A stretch of 64,000 nucleotides of DNA from Tyto alba (GCF_018691265.1 NW_024881296.1:13981427-14045426), one strand, 5' to 3'. Positions 25,146-38,564 are shown, numbered from the stretch's first letter. A program made the numbers and translations. Notes: a model not told the origin generated them from the sequence alone.

Positions 25146-26399
25146 CGAGTGAATCAATGAAGCAGAAAAAGGAGGCAGGCTCCTGACTCCTCCCTGCCTG
25201 CTCACCCACTTCACCTCCCATAGGTATCTATCACGCTGCTCCTGGTTGTCATTTGTGAGAGCTGTTAGTAAACACAGTTTGCCTACATTCTTAGTTGTGC
25301 CTGGGCAGAGCCCATGGATGCCACCCCGGGCTGAGTACCTGTCAAATACCCTAGATGTGTCCAGGGACCTAGGGAAGTGCTGGTCCAAGTGGCTCCCATG
25401 ACTTGGGGACTGTGGAGAGGGTGGAGGGGAGGTGCAAGCGCATTTTCTACCGCAGCCTGAGCGTGCCACCTGACTGTCTGTCGTCAGGTTCTCCCAAAAA
25501 GGACTGTGCATGAGGATCTCCCCACTCCCAATCCATTCCTGAGGTGTACTACTCACAGGTGAAGAGTTTTGTTGTAGAGGGAGGTTCGACAAGAGTATCT
25601 TTGAATCTCAGCAGCAGAGGCTCCACTCACACCCTTCTCAGATCAACTGTTCAAAGGCAGGACTCCACCTCTATGTTGTGACTTACTCAGTTACAATGAA
25701 ATGAAAAAAATCTCTGATTTAGGCAACAAGGACAGATGAGATCCTAGAAGTTCAGGCTATGCCTGAGGGATGAGTGCTGATAGGTGTCTGTAAGAGGAGC
25801 TGGTAGCAAAGTCCACAGTGCCAAGGTGCCAGTAAGAATAGATTGCAGGCCTTGGAGCTTTAAGGGTTACTCAGATTATATACTCATGTATGACAGCAGT
25901 GCTGGCAATTTGCCTTCTACATAGTGGCAGTGCGAATCAGCTTAAATCCACTTCATAGCTCCCTAAAAAATGAATGCATTTTCTTAAAGAGCTTTAAAGG
26001 AAAACAATGCAAACTCAATACAAATCAGACTGTCCTTTAGATAGGAAGAAATCAGCCAGTTATTTTATTACTAAGTTCAATAAAAATAATTACTTCACCA
26101 ATATGTAATAGTACCCTGACTCTAGCTATCCGATAAGCAAAACCTTAGTCATATGGATGAGAACTGGAAGAAGTCATTAGCAGCAGAGAAGCAATTTTAA
26201 CAGTTCTGTGTTTGATTCCCATGGAGAATTTCATCTGTCAGTCACATCTCCTAAACAAACATTTTCAGCACTCCCATGGAAAGTAGTATATATACAGATA
26301 GACTCATTGGCTTGCTTTCACCCAAGCTTGTTTTGATACAAGGAGATAAATATGTTAGTTGTTTTATGAGGTTTTTTAATTCAGATTTATAGCTGGCAC

Positions 26400-26530
26400 A
26401 AGTCAGTGCACCTTCAGTGATTCAGGTCTGAATTACATTCACACCAAAGTCAAGCCAATGCACTGCAGTGGAGCTAAACTGATTCACACTTGCTGAAAAT
26501 CTGGTGAATTTTGTAAAGCCTCTTTTGTAG
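26400..26530. repeat. Ancient amniote repeat relic
   Basis: The run CACTGCAGTGGAGCTAAACT, GATTCACACTTGCTGAAAAT and CTGGTGAATTTTG matches in order the old motif 'caatggagctaaactgatttacaccagctgaggatctgg' seen across bird, crocodile and turtle genomes. It is diverged but the order is convincing. Confidence 0.45.
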
Positions 26531-29500
26531 TGATATAAATACAGTGCAAAGTCAGTGTGAAATCATGGATACATGAGAATTTTAATATTTGGCTGTAACA
26601 CGTATGTATGTGGCTATGTAACTAAAAATTTGTGAATACACATTTTACTCCTCAGTGTTTGTCATGGGATTGATGTAAGGGAATACAACTGAGTGACCCA
26701 GAGTCCATGCAGTCTTTACACGTGCCACTCCTGGTGCCACTGCATCTGCAGGTAAAGGTGGGTCCTTACACAATACTCATGTTCCCTCTGTATTGCTACA
26801 GGAATTGTAGCTCATCCAGGTACAGAAGCTCACATAGATATGACCACCAGCTCCATCAGTTGTCCATCAGCCCAAGCTTTCCTCCATTGTGACCATGGTA
26901 ACAGCCCTTACCAGAGCCTCCTGGGGTACCAGACCCCTGGAGTATCATATACCCCATCCCCAAGCATTCTGGTGTGCAGGAGAATGGGCAGGGTGACTGG
27001 AGCTGCAAAAGATGAGAGGAAAAAGAAGCATAAATGTAAAGAGTAAATAATTAAAAGTGAAGGACAGTAGGACAAGAATTAGCGCAGGCAAGAGATGCAA
27101 TGTAAAGCATGTAAACCAGAGAGGCATGGGCGGAGATAGAGATGACAATAAAACTGTGTCAGGGCGGAGACCAAAGAGAGAAAAATGGCTTCTAAACAAT
27201 TGTAGGGGAAGGTTCCACCCAAATCCAGGTACTGCAGCTTTGAAACTGTCTCTGAGTTGTAGCTCTCAGTGGTGCCTCTCTGATAATCTACCCCTGCAGC
27301 CTGCAGAATTGGTCCTTCTCAGCATTGGCAGTTTGCGAGCAGATTTTCCTGTTTGCGCTTCTCTTCTGCTTGTGGATAAATGACAAAATCTGTGCTGTAG
27401 AGAGTCGGTCATGGGAACAATTTCCCTATAAGAGTACCTGTGGCACAGTAGTACTGCCAGCCGCATGAATTAGCTCTATTTTTCAGGACATACAAAGAGT
27501 TAGTTGGCATTTATGCTTCTGTTCCCTTCTAAGAGTCATCACAGGTATAATGTTTTATGTCTTGTTAATCATCTTCACCGACACAGTGTTTGTTTTCTTC
27601 TGTTGGCTCTGACTTCAGACAAAAGGTGGCTTGCTATGTCATGCAAAGGCTGTATCCTAGGAGTAAATGATGTAAATGTCTACGTGGATTCATGTAAACA
27701 GTACTTGCTACTGCTGGTGGTATTGGGAGGTGGTAACACTCCCATGAATGCAGCTCCCAGTGGAAATAACACAACGGAAGAAAATTCTACAGCATTTGCT
27801 ATAAATTTCAACCATTCTCTGCTATCAACAACGGGGAGCTTTGAAGCCCAGATTTCCAGCACGGGAAGAGCAGTTCAAGGAATGCAAATCTGATATATAC
27901 AGTTTAGCGCTTTACATGAATTTCACTCCTGAATGGCTTTAAAATAGCTTTTCCCTTGCAAGATGAAATTTTCAGTTGACAAACAGCTTGAATTGGAGCC
28001 CATTTGTGTGCTAGGAAGGTACTGTATGTCAGCTGGTTTTGAGAAAAAACTCACCATCGTGAAACTTATTTTTTGGAATAACCATGCAAAATATCACTGA
28101 TGGGCAAATATTTGTGATTAAAGTTTATCGTGGTTCCTTTTTAAGTAGTGACTTCTATTTTTATGCTGAACTTTCTCTAAATTTGTGACACAATGTTATC
28201 TCAAGACCTTTCAGCCAGATAAGACCATGCCAGTTTTCTCAAAAAATGGCCTTCTGTCTATGGATTTTGTATATAATTAGGGTAGGGAGGCACTATGGGA
28301 AGCAAAACAGGCTGTATTTAAATTACTTTTAAAAGTAGAATTAAAAATTGATGTTAGTTTGGAAGTTTACCCGAAAGTTTTTGGTAACTTGCATAACTTC
28401 AAGGTAGGCCTTATACCAGATTTGTCCAAAGACTTTGGACAGATGCTCCAGAAAGCAAAAAGAAAGAGCCCCAAAAAGGATAAGGAAAATTAATGTTCTA
28501 AAATCTCTGTGACCATCCACCTTGGACAGAGAAAAGTCACAACTAAAAAGTACCCCCTACCAACATGTGACTAGTCATCTTGAATGGAGAAAAAGTCTGT
28601 TCAAGATATGTGATGTCCAGCAGATCACCATCTGGCTTATTGGCTGCAATCCTAGGTTTTACTTTGTATAAATTCAGAAGCCTGAAAGAGCTGATATGTT
28701 TCAGATTCCACCTATCTTCAGAAATTTTTTCTTTTTTTCCTCTATTCTTCAATGCTGTAAAATTACATGATCTTTTTATGTTCCTTAATCTTACGCATGA
28801 AAGCAGGCATATCAAATGCATGCATATGAGCACATGTAGAGTCAATGTAGAGGAGACTTTACTGTTCAAATATTATTTTATAAAATTGGTTTTTAACATG
28901 TATTCTACATTTAAAAGTCTGAAAATAATCAATTGTCTACCAATGTTGGTAAATAAAGTTTTCAAACTTATTACATTGATAAACATCTCTGAGAGTAAAA
29001 GCAGGGAAAGGTAACAACTAGGTTTTCAAGGTAGCCAATATGATTTTCAGAAGCACCAGAGCAGTCTCTCTGTCTAAGTACTCAAACATTCAGCGACATA
29101 ATTCTAAGAAGAAAGCTTTAATAATCATCCCCGAGACAATCAGATTGCCAGATGGTAGTTTTATTTCAGCACAAAGAAGGTTAACTTTTTCAATCACAAC
29201 TTGACAGGTTTTGGTAAAATTCTTCAGCTGTACTTTCTAAACAGAGGACATGACTCTTCTTAGATTCTTTTTAAAATGAATAAGGACTGATTATTTTTGA
29301 AGTAATTTGGCTAAATTCCTGTATTATAGTGAAACTCATCTGACTTTGGTATGACAGTTGTAATTAATTCTAAGTTAACTAAGTTAGTCAGATGTCAATA
29401 TTTGACTTTATCATTCGTTTAAGTGTTTGAATTAATGAATAGCATAGAAACTGAGTTTAATTTCTTGCCACACTCAGGACTTGTGTGGCTGTCATCTGGT

Positions 29501-31179
29501 CAACCTGAACACCTGACCATCTTTCCTGATCCTCATCCAAATCTCCTAGGACTTTCCCACCTACTGAGTTGTGCTAGTTGAACTCAGCTATTGTTTTAAA
29601 GCTGATTAAGAGCAGCAAAAAAACTCTGATTTAAAGTATTTGAATTTAACATCTCCTGCATTAAGCTGAAATTTGCCCAAAGCACTCAGGAACAGACTGA
29701 AACTGAGCCTAAGCTGTGGACAGACAAGAGGTGCCAAGCCCACCAGTGGTTGAAGGGAGCATCCCAGCTGCCCATTCATGTGTCCATTGACGTGGCAGTG
29801 AAATCACTGGGGACCAGTATGGATGGGTGGGGTTGGCTTAGCTGCTTACCCTGGCGTGACTCACAGTTTCTTCCTCACTGCCTCTGCTGTCTTGTTTGCC
29901 ATGCAGATACCTGAGAAGCTGGAGCAACAGTCCCTCCGCTGCCGCCATTCACAGTGGGTCGTCTGGGGCAAACCAAAATCGGTGAGGGTTTGATTTCCAC
30001 TGCTTAATGGGAAATCACAGAGGCTCAGACCTGATTCATGAGTAGCACAGGGCCAGGTACAGCGGGCATGGGGAAGACATTTAGAGCATCATTGTTTCGG
30101 GCATCGTTCCCCAGGACAGTCCACCCATAAACCAGAGGCCGAGGTCCCTTGTCCTGACTCCGCTGTGGGAATGGTGATGTCTGGCAGAGAGGTGGAAAGA
30201 AACAGAGGGTAAGAAACATTCCCAGTGAACTGTGAGGTGAACATGAACAAAAGACCTCAATGAATCTTAACTTGAAGAAGAGTCTGCAGGTAAACCTGCA
30301 GCTGCTGGATTAAACGAGAAAGACCCTGTATGGAAGGGGAGCCTTGCTGCAGACCACCTGTCCCCTAAAGTGAATGAGCTTGGACAGCTTCCCCCTTGCT
30401 CACTCAGTCAGGGCTGTATGTGAGCACAAGCACATGTGTATTTGGTTGCCTCAGCTCCTACAGTGTGATGTAGTGCAGGACTAGATATGAAGAGCTAGAT
30501 CCAACAGAGTTCAGGTGGCTGAAAACAGGGCGTTGCACGTTTCCTTGCACAAAAACTGAAGCTGAGGGGTTTGGTTGCCTAGAGAGAGCATGGAAGCAGG
30601 TCAGTGACTCAGAATAGGATGCAGACCGACCACACACTGAATGACATGGTGCCCAACACCAGTGTGCTGCTGCCCAGTATCCTCATAGAGAAACATTGGA
30701 TGCAGCTGCCTTCGTGCATTCTTTCAAAAACTGCTTGCTCCTTATATGTAAACATTGATGAAGATATTTGTCTCCTATGTGTATAATAAATTAGTGGTTA
30801 AGGAGACTGAAAAGGCAGAAGTCTTCATACAGTCAGGGCCTTGCAAGCACAAAAGCAATGCACCGCTTTCTGATTAAAGGAAAATTGCTCAGTACTTTTG
30901 CATTGACATGCTATTATGTCAAAAACTTGTAATTTGGGGCATGAGTATACAAGTACTCATTTGATTTTGTATACTTGTTGCTAATTTCTGGGGTGAAGAC
31001 TAAGGGAGTGCTTCTGGCCCACTTCATGAATTCTGAATACCATCTGTATTCCAAAATATCTAAACAAGGACTGTTCATTAGAGGCACTAAAAAAGTGTTA
31101 GTATTTTACCGAAATTGTTGCATACGTTTCACTGAAATGACAGGCAGAGCACACTCCTATTTTTTGGTCACCCATATGT

Positions 31180-31265
31180 CAGCTGCTTCAAGCAGCAAGG
31201 GGGCTAAGAGGTTCCCAGAAGTTCCTTCCAGCCTCAGCTGCTTCGTGATTCTGACTCGGTGATTT
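31180..31265 (+). repeat. CR1 LINE 3' end fragment
   Basis: TTCCCAGAAGTTCCTTCCAG, CCTCAGCTGCTTCGTGATTC and TGACTCGGTGATTTTATG follow the typical CR1 3' end ('gaggtcccttccagcctcagccattctgtgattctgtga'). The terminal octamer repeats are mutated. The reverse-transcriptase body is absent, as in most 5'-truncated avian CR1 copies. Confidence 0.65.
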
Positions 31266-31989
31266 TATGTGTAAAACACTGGTTGAGAGAAATGCTGGTT
31301 TCCAGCTATGTTTCATTTTAGCCTTAATCCATTTGAACAACTGAATTTGCTTCTGAATTGACACAAAATGAAGATGCCAACTGAAAAAAAAAATAAAAAA
31401 CCACAGACAGGATACTTTCACATATTCTGAAGAGGGTGGAAAAGAGAGAAATCACAGTTGCATCGCTTTCACCAAAAGCAGAAGTAAAAACCACAGGGGA
31501 AACCATTAAAACCAACTGTGTCACATGTTCCTGTATGTAATTGTTAACTCTCTTTTAGTGAGTAGCTGACACAACATTTTTTTCATCTGATTACCGGTTG
31601 GAAGACAGCTGTCAAACACAAACATCCTCAAACCATCTTTTGTTTATGGTGGACGTATCTTCCCTCCTGCTCAAAGCCTAAATTCTACCAGTTTGATTAA
31701 AAAAAAAAAAAAATTATCTTTTGCAGTTAAAAGAAGATAAAAATTAAGATAAAGGAAGGGTAATTTAAAGCACCTTTGTATGACAGCTGAACTTGGCCAC
31801 ATGTCTTTTCTCTCTGGAGAAATTTGCATCTCCCCCCTAATGTTAAACAATAAGAACAAGGAACCATTTTTTGATCAAGTTTAATTTGTCAGAACTGAGA
31901 GTCTGAAATTTCTGTCACCGTATCTTCTGAGATCAGTTTAAAAGATGAGGTTTCGGTTCCCTTACTACCCTTTGCCTGCCGCTCACAGA

Positions 31990-32245
31990 GAGACAACTGC
32001 CAAATTCAGCAGTGACGCACTGGGGCCCGCTGGGTCCGCCCGGCAGTGCCAGCGAGTCCCCAGCCAGCAGCCACCCACATCGGCCCCTCCACTCGAACCA
32101 GCCGTATTTGCCCGGCCCGAGCAGCCCCCTTCGGGCACCACACCGTCCCCTCCAGTGCCGGGAGCCCCCATGCTCCGGGGAGATGCGGGGATTAGTGCAG
32201 GGAGGCTTTGCTCTTCCCCTGACGCTCACAGATCACCTCAGCACC
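31990..32245. promoter_or_regulatory. Isolated CpG-rich patch
   Basis: About 250 bases of GC-rich DNA with some eighteen CpGs by eye, including GGGTCCGCCCGGCAGTGCC and GCCCGGCCCGAGCAGCCCCC, ending near a C15 homopolymer. The overlapping proline-rich frames on both strands look like composition effects. Confidence 0.4.
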
Positions 32246-32299
32246 TGCCCTGGGGTCTCTCGCAGTTTTTCCTTTTGCAGCCCCTTCATTTCAACAACA

Positions 32300-32314
32300 C
32301 CCCCCCCCCCCCCC
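32300..32314. repeat. 15-base C homopolymer
   Basis: Uninterrupted C run after CAACAACA, next to the CpG patch. A likely site of length variation. Confidence 0.9.
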
Positions 32315-32929
32315 GCCTCCTCCACCCTATGCCATTTCTTCATTAGATGTAATTTGTCCAGCAAATGAACTGGAAGTAGCACTGTTCATTTGTGGTTTTT
32401 TTCTGGCATGTGCTGAGTGGGAGGAACAGCTTCAATTTTTTCATCTAAAAATACGACCGAATCATTGTCTTGCAGCTGCGTGTTAGCACGTGCAGCACCC
32501 ACAGCCAGAAGAAAGCTCTCGGCTGTCTTGTTGGTCACCTGCAGATATTTGCTTGAGGCCTGTGAATTTGTTGCCTCACCTGGAACTGATATCTCGAGGC
32601 TTCTGCAAGAGAAGGGAATCTCAACCTAGTCTGCTTTCATCACAGGTCAAAAGGAGGAGTGAAACGTGTGTGGGCTTGAGCGAGGGGCATTCTACATATC
32701 GTCTGCACCATCACCACACTGCACATGTCAGGGACCAAAGACTTGACTTTGCTGGCTTCAGATAAAGGCATATAAACAGGGAAGGTGGCTAGATCTGCGT
32801 ACCTCTGGTCAAAACATGGTCTTCTGGAAAAGCGTCATCACAGTCACAGGGATGGTATGGATGAAGAAGTGCTGCGCTGAGAGATTAATGCACCCAGGAG
32901 GAGGAACAGCTTAGATAGAAATCTGCCAA

Positions 32930-32995
32930 TCCTTTTAATGTGGCATCTATATAGCACTTCTTATTGACACGTCTCAAAGTACTTCCCTGCCTTTG
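32930..32995 (+). repeat. Possible ancient amniote repeat fragment
   Basis: TCTATATAGCACTTCTTATT followed by GTCTCAAAGTACTTCCC resembles the old motif 'tatatagcacctttcatctgaggatctcaaagcactttacaa' that recurs in amniote genomes. Family name not assigned. Confidence 0.35.
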
Positions 32996-35900
32996 ATTCC
33001 AGATCCTTGTCTGCTCTTTTTTTTCACACCTTGCTATCAACCCTCCAGTAAAGGATGATCTGCACTATGATGATTTCAAAACATAGACTATTTTTAAAGA
33101 TTCAGATTGGAGAGCAATAGAGCTCCTTCTAAGACATACAGGAACGCGAGGCTTGGAGCTATTAAAATGAGCCTTTTTTTTCTGATTTTGGTTGAGCATT
33201 CTGAGTGTCCCTGGTAGCCTTCCTTTGATGTCTGTAAAGTCACTAGGCCTGGGCAGGAGCCAAAGGGGAGCACTGAGGGCCAGTTGCTTGAGCCTTTTCC
33301 TCCTGCCTGTGAAATAACATCTGTACAACGCATTGCTGCAACGCCAGCCACCGGCTGGGACTGGGACTCACTCTGGCTACTGAGCACGCCTGGGAGGGGG
33401 AGGGAGGGCAGGCAAGGAGGCCCAAAAACCTCTCTGGTGATGATCCATGAAATGCATAAGTGTCTGGGTGATATTTCAATACGCTGTCCCCAGTGTCCCT
33501 CTCTCAGGCTTCAGCTCTCGATAGCCATACCCTGCTGTGCGGAGGTACCTCTTCCCTCCTGCTGATGAGCAGTGCTGAAGACAGATATGCCTGTTTTCGA
33601 GCTGCATTCTGGATGGATTTGTGTCAAGTGCAGCAGGACATACTGAAGGCATGCAGGTCTCAGCGGGTGGAGGGGGTGTCCACCAGCATGCTGCTGCCCA
33701 CGGTCCCACTGGCTGTCACCTGCTGAGGTCACACGTGCACCACTGCCACGTAGGAGACTCTGTTCACACACACCAACAAGAAGGTCACTACCCGACACAC
33801 AAGACATCTGCTCAGTTGTAATTTTCCCTACGAGAAACGTTCACTGTGGCTTGTGCCCTTACACTGATAGCCTCAGTGCAAATCAGCAAAGGGGTTGTTG
33901 AAAACACTCCCACTCCAAAGCACAGACACTGGCTGTCTTATTCCTTGTACTGAAGGAAAGCCTGTTTCTAGCTCTTGCCTTTTGTCACTCTCATCTCCTT
34001 CATCTGGAGCACTGTGACTTGCACATCTCTTGAGCAGCTCCCGAGGAAGGGCTCAGGACTGCATGTTGCTCGGGTGTGGGCTCAGGTCCTTGTGGTGCCC
34101 TGGGCTGTGCTTTGATGCCAGCCCATCTGCTCCTCCTGGGAGATGCTGAGGGCAGGAGGGGCGGGGGGTGAGGAGAGGCCCCCCCAGAACCGAGGACAGA
34201 GGGGGCAATGACAGATGGCAGTGAGAAGAGAGGTTGTGGCAGGCACAGGTTTCACCGAGACCATGGCGAAAACCAAGTTCATGATGTAGGAGAGCAGGGG
34301 GGTAACAGGAGGAAAAAGAGAGAGACAGTGGCACGCAGAGGGATGGGGAAGTAGGGTCAAAGAAGGGGCAAAAAGGACAGGAGAGGGAAAGAGAAAAGCT
34401 GATGAAAAGGAAGATAGCCATAAAGAGTGTTGTAAAATAAGTAAATGTCAATTAATAGCAATCTGCTCAGGGTACTGGGCAAAGGATGATGAACTTGCAA
34501 TCAATTAAAGGCAGTGAACGAGCTATCTGTTAGAGTCAGCCAGCCAGCACACAATCAATCAATAGCAATGCAGAATTGGAAGATGGGGAATAATACTAAT
34601 AGCAGATGGGTGACACATACATTGCCCTCTTGGTGGGATGCTCCTAGAAGAACCGTAGACCTGCATGTGTGTGGAAGTCATGGATGCATGAGGAGAGGCA
34701 GCATGCTGATGGAGTACTTCTGCACATCAAAGAAGTGTAAAACTGGAACGGCTGTTAGCATCCTTATAGAGATTCTCCACCAGATTTCAGATGTGCTTTG
34801 AATTTGTGCCACGCCTTGAGGAGGATGACAGAGCTGCCCATACAGTTTTTTCCCTCTGGAAGATATCGGCAGGTGAGAGGCTGGAGCGCTTTGTAGCAAA
34901 GGGGTAGTTCTGATAACTGTCTGGATTGTGGCTGGAATTTAGAGACTTTCCTCCACCATCCACTACATCTGCAAAGAATTGCAACTACCTTTTTTTCTAC
35001 TCTTGCCCACAAAAGAATGTTCAGATCTTCCATATAAAATCAAACTGACACTGGCCAAGAAAGCATGGCCTAGATTTCCCTGTAACTGTATTATCCCCCC
35101 ACCTCTTTTCTAAAAGTGCTGGCATGCTTCCTCCAGGACTTTCTGAGTTTGGATCTAGGAGTCCTTTGTAGTGCACAGGGAAGACATAATTAGTCTGAGA
35201 TTAAATATCTGCTGATCAAGATAAAATACAGGTCATCATTAATACTAGAAAAATTACAAGATTGTCTGCAGGAATTTTTTTTAGTCACAAATCTTACCCA
35301 GAGGGCCTGACCCGAGTGCCTGATACACATCTTTGAAATGAGCGATGACATCCTATCCCATTTTAGCTTTAATCTGTAACTCTGCTGGATTCCTGCCATG
35401 CTCCCAGAAGTGTGCTAGGTGGCATATGTGTGTCTTTTGTGCTATCTCCCAAAATGTGTCAAAAAGACACAGATTTTATAGAACATGCCAATAGCAACCC
35501 TACACCCTATGCCATCCTGTCCTCCCAGCCAGCGCTTTCATGCTGTGGGGTTTGCCTGCTGCCGTCACGAGTGTGCCGGCCCAGAGGCAGGCACCTGAGC
35601 ACAGCACCCACCTCCTCCCACCCCTCTGCGCCCTGAGCCTTGCCAGATGTCCTGTGCCCCATAACAAATGAAGAAAGGATGGGATATATTATCCAAGAAG
35701 GGGAAGAAAACTCAATCTGATGAGCAACTTGCCATATGAGCCGTAACACATGGCCGTGTCCTGGGGAAGAGCAAACCTCTGCAGAAAGGAGCAGCAGCAG
35801 TCTCCTCACAGCGTGGTTTCCTTGCGATGACCTATTCCAGGCCATCCAAATGATGGGGTGAGTGAAGGCGAGCTTAAGCTTTTCCTTGTGTGCCATTCAC

Positions 35901-38084
35901 ATTCCATGGCTCCTTTGCATCTTGTGCATGCTCACAAGAGTGCTTGTCTGTAGTTTGTTGACTTCAGAAGTGCTGAGAAATACTGCCTGAATGCTGAGCT
36001 GTCTGTGATAAAGAAGCTGCACTGTCAGGCTCTACGATTCTGTAATGCTCTTTATTGTGACATGCCCTTGAAACTGCACAAAACAGCTGCTGCTGAGCAG
36101 CTTCTCAAGACCCTGGATGGCAGGAGTCGCAGCATTTCTGCTTCGCCACCTCTCTGGCTGACTCTGGGTCAGCAGCGTGCTTTGGCATTTTACACTGAGC
36201 AACGTGATCAAAACAGAAAGCCTGAAACAGTGCTGTGTGAGTTGGCAGCATAGCTGCTGCTAACCACAAGTTCCAACTGGGATGATTGAAGGTCTACCTG
36301 GCAGGAAAAATGCAGACACCTTTTTATTTGCCAGTACACCACAGGGCTAAGTGCACCTGAAGGGACATTGGTCCCATGTTACATGGCAAACCAGGAAGCT
36401 CACAGCATGGGTACCATTCAGTGCTCTAAGAGAATAACCCTAGAATTTGTGTCAGAAAGGGAGAAAATGTGATCTTCACTTCAAGGTCCTCCCAGGCTGC
36501 TGAAACTCTGGTTCTTCCAAGCCCTGAACAGCACAGGGGAGCTAGAGGATGCCCTCTAGTCGTTTGTATTTCACATGGTCTGTGAGTAATCAAAACCAAA
36601 AGGAGCAGATCTTTTTTTAGTGTTTCCATACAGCTGATAGGAAACATTTTTCTTGCTTTTGGAGAAAGGTGAAAAACTTCATTTCTCCTTGAATCCGTAG
36701 GTTTTTTTTCTGTTGGTGACTAGCCTTTTGAATGTGTGCCCAAGGAAAAAGAAGTGAGGTTTTGTGTCCTGTTCCACTATGGAGCTGTATGATGGCATAT
36801 TGCTCATGAATTATGTCTCGGGTGCAAGAAAATACTTATGTGTCAGTGAAGCAGACTGCAATTACAGTTACAGCTGCTTGGTGGATGAGAGCCTGCAGGA
36901 GCACAGAAGAAAAGGAGAAGGCTGTGACCCAGGAATTCGGGGCTCCTTTACACTGGCAGAAAGAGAAAATAAAAAGGGGCAGTCGGTGGCCCAGCACAGT
37001 TAGTTGAAAGGCTGGAGCATGGCCTGGAGTGGAAAATACGGCCCTGCAGAGGTTTACTTTTTTTTTGGATTATATTCTCTTCCAGAGTCCCTCAGAACAG
37101 GGGGAGAAAGAATAAGCAAAGAATTATTCTGTTTTCCCTATTAGAGCCTTGATACATCTCCACAGACAGCATCGTCCTTCTTCTTGGCAGTCAGATCTTT
37201 TTTCTCTCCCAATAAAAGAGCCTCTGGAGAGCAACTAAGATGAACAACTTCACTAGAGCAGTTTAGGACAGCACGTGCCGCCCTACATGGCCAGATTAAA
37301 ATCTGAACTTCTGCCCCCTTCCATGCGCATGAGTTCATATTTTGGCAAGTCTGTAGATTTTCTAAACAATTATATGCTTAGTTTACTGGTACGAAAGGGG
37401 AAGCCACTCCAGACAAGTAAATAAGATACAGAGATAAGTTTCTTGAGAAATTAAGGTCTCAATGAATGCACAAATATACAAAGGATGTATAAATAAATGA
37501 CATTTATAAATAGTACACTTAGTGTACTGTTACTGATACTAGCTTTCTTCTCCACTTAATGTTTAAAAGAATGTCATTCCAAGAGGTTATTTTCCTTAAG
37601 TGTATTCAAGATGGCCAACACAATGGCATTAAGTAGTTAGAATGCACAATAAAATGATGCTGCTTCGCTACAGTGAAAATAAACATTCTCGTATAATGTC
37701 TCTCATTTTAATTTAATGCATTCAGATGAGTTATTAGTCTCATTCATGATAAATGAATAATTTGTCCTGTTTTCCTCTTACTAATAGCAGGGAGCAATCT
37801 CAGTTCCCATTGTAGTTCTGCTTCTCTCACTGTCCCCAATACCAGAGCCCGTGGTTACTGCGGAGGCAAACAGGAAGGGAGCATCCGCAAGAAGCTGCAG
37901 CCCCTCTGTGCTTTTCAGCCACTTCATTAGGAATCCCACCTCAGAGACATTGCTTTTATTTTGTCCGGTTATTGAAAAATAATCTGGAAAAGAAATATCT
38001 GTATATTATAATGCCCTGTAGTCCTGCTGTGTAGGTCCCACTGGTCTGTTTTACGTGTGGGTGGTGCCGTGCTCCCAGTCACTG

Positions 38085-38154
38085 TGCGCACAGGGCTCCT
38101 CTGCAATGGGAGCCTCGGTTGTGCAGACAGTAACACTGAGGCACAGGAAGCTTC
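38085..38154 (+). repeat. Possible MIR-type SINE, part left of LTR
   Basis: CACTGAGGCACAGGAAGCTT resembles the MIR-like core 'actgaggcacagagaggtt'. The element is interrupted by the LTR insertion at 38160, and matching wording resumes at 39310 on the other side. Confidence 0.4.
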
Positions 38155-38159
38155 ACGGA
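38155..38159. repeat. Target-site duplication, left copy (ACGGA)
   Basis: ACGGA immediately precedes the plus-strand TG end of the LTR and is repeated exactly after its CA end at 39232. Confidence 0.88.
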
Positions 38160-38347
38160 TGTCGTGGTTTGGGCCTGGTTGGCAGCCAACCACAATGCAG
38201 CAGCTCTCTCTCCCTTCCCCTCCGGCAGTGAGAAGGGACAGAGAGCCAGGCTTGGGGATCAAGATAGGACTGGGATGGGGAGAAAATTCCCCTTTATGGT
38301 CACGAGCAAAAGGCAGACTCGTTAGGGGAAGAAAAAAAGAACATACA

Positions 38348-38353
38348 TTTATT
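38348..38353 (-). terminator. LTR polyadenylation signal AATAAA
   Basis: The minus strand reads AATAAA within the LTR, leaving roughly 170 bases of U5 after the expected cleavage point. It implies an unusually long R region (about 700 bases) if the TATA-like box upstream is the one used. Confidence 0.6.
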
Positions 38354-38564
38354 ACAGACACTAACAGCACATAACAGTGTAGGACAGTGAGAAGCATTGC
38401 CACATCTTGAGAACACCTTCCCCCCACCCCTCCCTTCTTCCCGGGCTCAGCTCTGCTCCCGATATCTCTACCTCCTCCCCCAGTGGCGCACGGGCAGGGA
38501 ATGGGGGGTGCAGTCAGCGCTGCCACTTCCTTCATCTTCGGTGAGGGGAGTGTCCAAAACTTGT

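Larger units (their letters stand above)
21411..31175. other. Intergenic DNA upstream of AFDN, segment 2
   Basis: No recognisable coding exon. Frames of 144 codons (28580-29014, plus) and 170 codons (25080-25592, minus) match nothing known and show no splice or promoter context. The segment carries a CpG patch at 24.3 kb, a pyrimidine-rich stretch at about 23700-23815, and old repeat fragments near 23.5, 25.1 and 26.4 kb. Confidence 0.6.
31270..38154. other. Intergenic DNA upstream of AFDN, segment 3
   Basis: No coding exon recognised. It contains a CpG patch at 32.1 kb, a C15 run at 32300-32314, an old repeat fragment near 33.0 kb, a purine-rich stretch (about 34290-34413), evenly spaced TCAATYAA motifs (34448-34569) and an AT-rich, homeodomain-site-rich stretch at about 37470-37790. 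Frames near 33.3-33.8 kb and 34.1-34.4 kb are low-complexity or overlap on both strands and are not supported as genes. Confidence 0.6.

Noticed and set aside
25080..25592. 170-codon minus-strand frame
   Set aside because: Serine and proline-rich without a domain, overlaps a possible MIR fragment, no gene context.
26200..26230. tRNA B-box-like word (GTTTGATTCCC)
   Set aside because: No A-box at the right distance and no acceptor-stem pairing. Similar single matches elsewhere also fail.
36020..36060. CR1 3'-end-like octamers (CTACGATTCTGTAATG)
   Set aside because: Only one and a half octamers match and the upstream 'gtcccttccagcc' part is missing.
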